A stretch of DNA of 64,000 nt from Progne subis subis (Eukaryota; Chordata; Aves; Passeriformes; Hirundinidae), in assembly GCA_022316685.1 (NCBI GenBank), contig JAKJHU010000038.1:916384-980383 (forward strand), in the 5' to 3' direction. Position numbers and translations under genes: made by a program. This document shows positions 63,290 through 64,000 of the stretch, piece by piece (position 1 is the stretch's first letter; each line of letters starts with the position of its first letter). The notes below the pieces were generated by a model. The model was given only the letters and a program-made list of their open reading frames with translations. It ran no database searches and was not told where the DNA came from.

Positions 63290-63474
63290 AAAGAGGTACA
63301 CTCATGGCATCTTTACTGAATCTCTTACAAGTACTTTGCTATGTAACAACGAAGAAAATTTTGGCTCAAAATCCCAGACTAATGGCAATCAAAATGTCTC
63401 ATGTTGATTTTGAAGAATTCTTAAAAGACATAAGCTAAGTTTCCAAGGATTCTGGACTCTTTGCTCTAAAGCTG
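63290..63474 (+). pseudogene. Dynein relic exon: HFAQGIGDPKYMPV...LLVDVLE...LVLFEDA region before AAA4
   Basis: After an acceptor (tttactttatttttag) the frame contains ILAQNPRLMAIKM, matching HFAQGIGDPKYMPVTD with a clean three-codon deletion (GIG). EEFLKDIS and a TAA stop (63436-63438) follow, aligned to KLLVDVLE. After a shift, ctggactctttg recalls LVLFE, and the segment ends at a GTAATC donor. This is the last exon before the AAA4 P-loop exon, which should lie beyond the window. An AATAAA near 63592 is probably incidental. Confidence 0.55.
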
Positions 63475-64000
63475 GTAATCACTCAACTTCTTGGCATGAC
63501 GTTATTTTAAAATTTTCAAAATATTTTGATTATCTCGAAACTAATCCCTCTGCCCCTTCTTTGGGAAAGCTTGAAACTGTGTAACTTTGGCTAATAAATA
63601 AAATTCTTCCTTTCCAAGAATAGAATTTCTCATAAAGTTGCAAGTCTGATTTTCCCCGCCTGTTTTAAACCTGCTCTAAATACAAGATAATGTAAAGTTG
63701 ATGGTTTCTGTGATGTTTCCAGAAGTGGCCATGACAGGATAGCATTTCATGTGGAACGTCATGCTTAGAGGACTGAATTAGAAGATTGTGGCTGTAACTA
63801 TTAGAGGAGGGCATAAGTCCTCAATGGTAACAAACAAGTGTCAGAGGAAACATAAAATCTTGTCCAACAGCACTCATTTCCTTCCTTGCCTTCTGTTTCC
63901 AAAACAGGGGTTTAGTGTAAAAAAAAAAAGCATTAATGTTATTTATCAGTTCTAACTTGGGATCAGGAAAAGCAACTGGGAATTTTGTATGAAAGGTGTC

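Larger units (their letters stand above)
5120..63474 (+). pseudogene. Relic axonemal dynein heavy chain gene (outer-arm beta type, DNAH9/11/17-like), at least 14 eroded exons
   Basis: Seen: a series of short segments on the + strand translate to fragments of a dynein heavy chain in the correct protein order, from just before AAA1 to just before AAA4. Many are flanked by AG acceptors with pyrimidine tracts or by GT donors. Several carry frameshifts, stops and small deletions (listed per exon). Known: axonemal dynein heavy chains are motor proteins of about 4,500 residues with six AAA+ modules that drive ciliary and sperm-tail beating. Inferred: introns and splice sites are kept, so this is not a retrocopy. 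The gene decayed in place, either as a unitary loss or as a lost duplicate. Family placement rests on my memory of dynein sequence; the exact paralogue is not resolved. The gene continues beyond both window ends, where upstream (tail and linker) and downstream (AAA4 to C-terminus) exons would lie. Confidence 0.85.

Noticed and set aside
63588..63604. AATAAA after the last relic exon, suggesting a gene 3' end
   Set aside because: The dynein should continue with AAA4 and beyond, and such hexamers are common in AT-rich DNA.

Overview
This is AT-rich vertebrate nuclear DNA, most likely from a bird. The evidence is several CR1 LINE tails, including the characteristic CR1 3' terminus with its imperfect ATTCTATG-type end, and one solo LTR whose sequence I recognise as a common avian endogenous-retrovirus LTR, flanked by a perfect 5-bp target duplication. 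There are no bacterial-type genes, no tRNA or rRNA genes and no intact protein-coding gene. Nearly all open reading frames of 60-155 codons look like chance ORFs.

The main content is the eroded, intron-containing relic of one axonemal dynein heavy chain gene on the + strand. Colinear exon remnants run from about 5.1 kb to 63.5 kb, in the order expected for the motor: the stretch just before AAA1 ([14 protein letters not shown], 5120-5251), AAA1 (5784-5985, 6712-6778, 12883-13130, 14517-14580), the AAA1/AAA2 junction (16288-16483), AAA2 (17969-18107, 21520-21607, 28355-28470, 28828-28904), the AAA2/AAA3 region (29118-29257, 29491-29702), AAA3 with Walker A and Walker B regions (46974-47292, 50045-50147, 54836-55188), and the stretch leading to AAA4 (59840-59929, 63290-63474). 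Sequence style (VLMRAL.DFN, QSI.EL..Q.EENF.LK, LIRQHLDYGHW.YDR) fits the outer-arm beta-type group (DNAH9/DNAH11/DNAH17) better than DNAH5/DNAH8. I cannot tell which paralogue it is. Frameshifts, in-frame stops, small deletions and a damaged splice donor show that it is a pseudogene. Retained introns and splice sites show that it is not a processed copy. It is either a unitary loss in this lineage or a decayed duplicate.

The rest is relic intron and repeat sequence. It includes an avian solo LTR (26136-26700), CR1 fragments (11345-11400, 19806-19911, 21655-21800, 36818-36935, 61985-62070), an ancient CR1/L3-like element (about 51.1-52.7 kb), and a 47/48-bp minisatellite with 11 full units (53123-53644). 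There is also an almost perfect 60-bp palindrome (41374-41433), an inverted pair of one dispersed repeat (9505-9600 and 13725-13812), G-quadruplex-type tracts, a (TTG)14 microsatellite and several long A or T runs. I found nothing that looks like a novel multi-gene system. The relic dynein gene and the palindrome are the observations most worth following.
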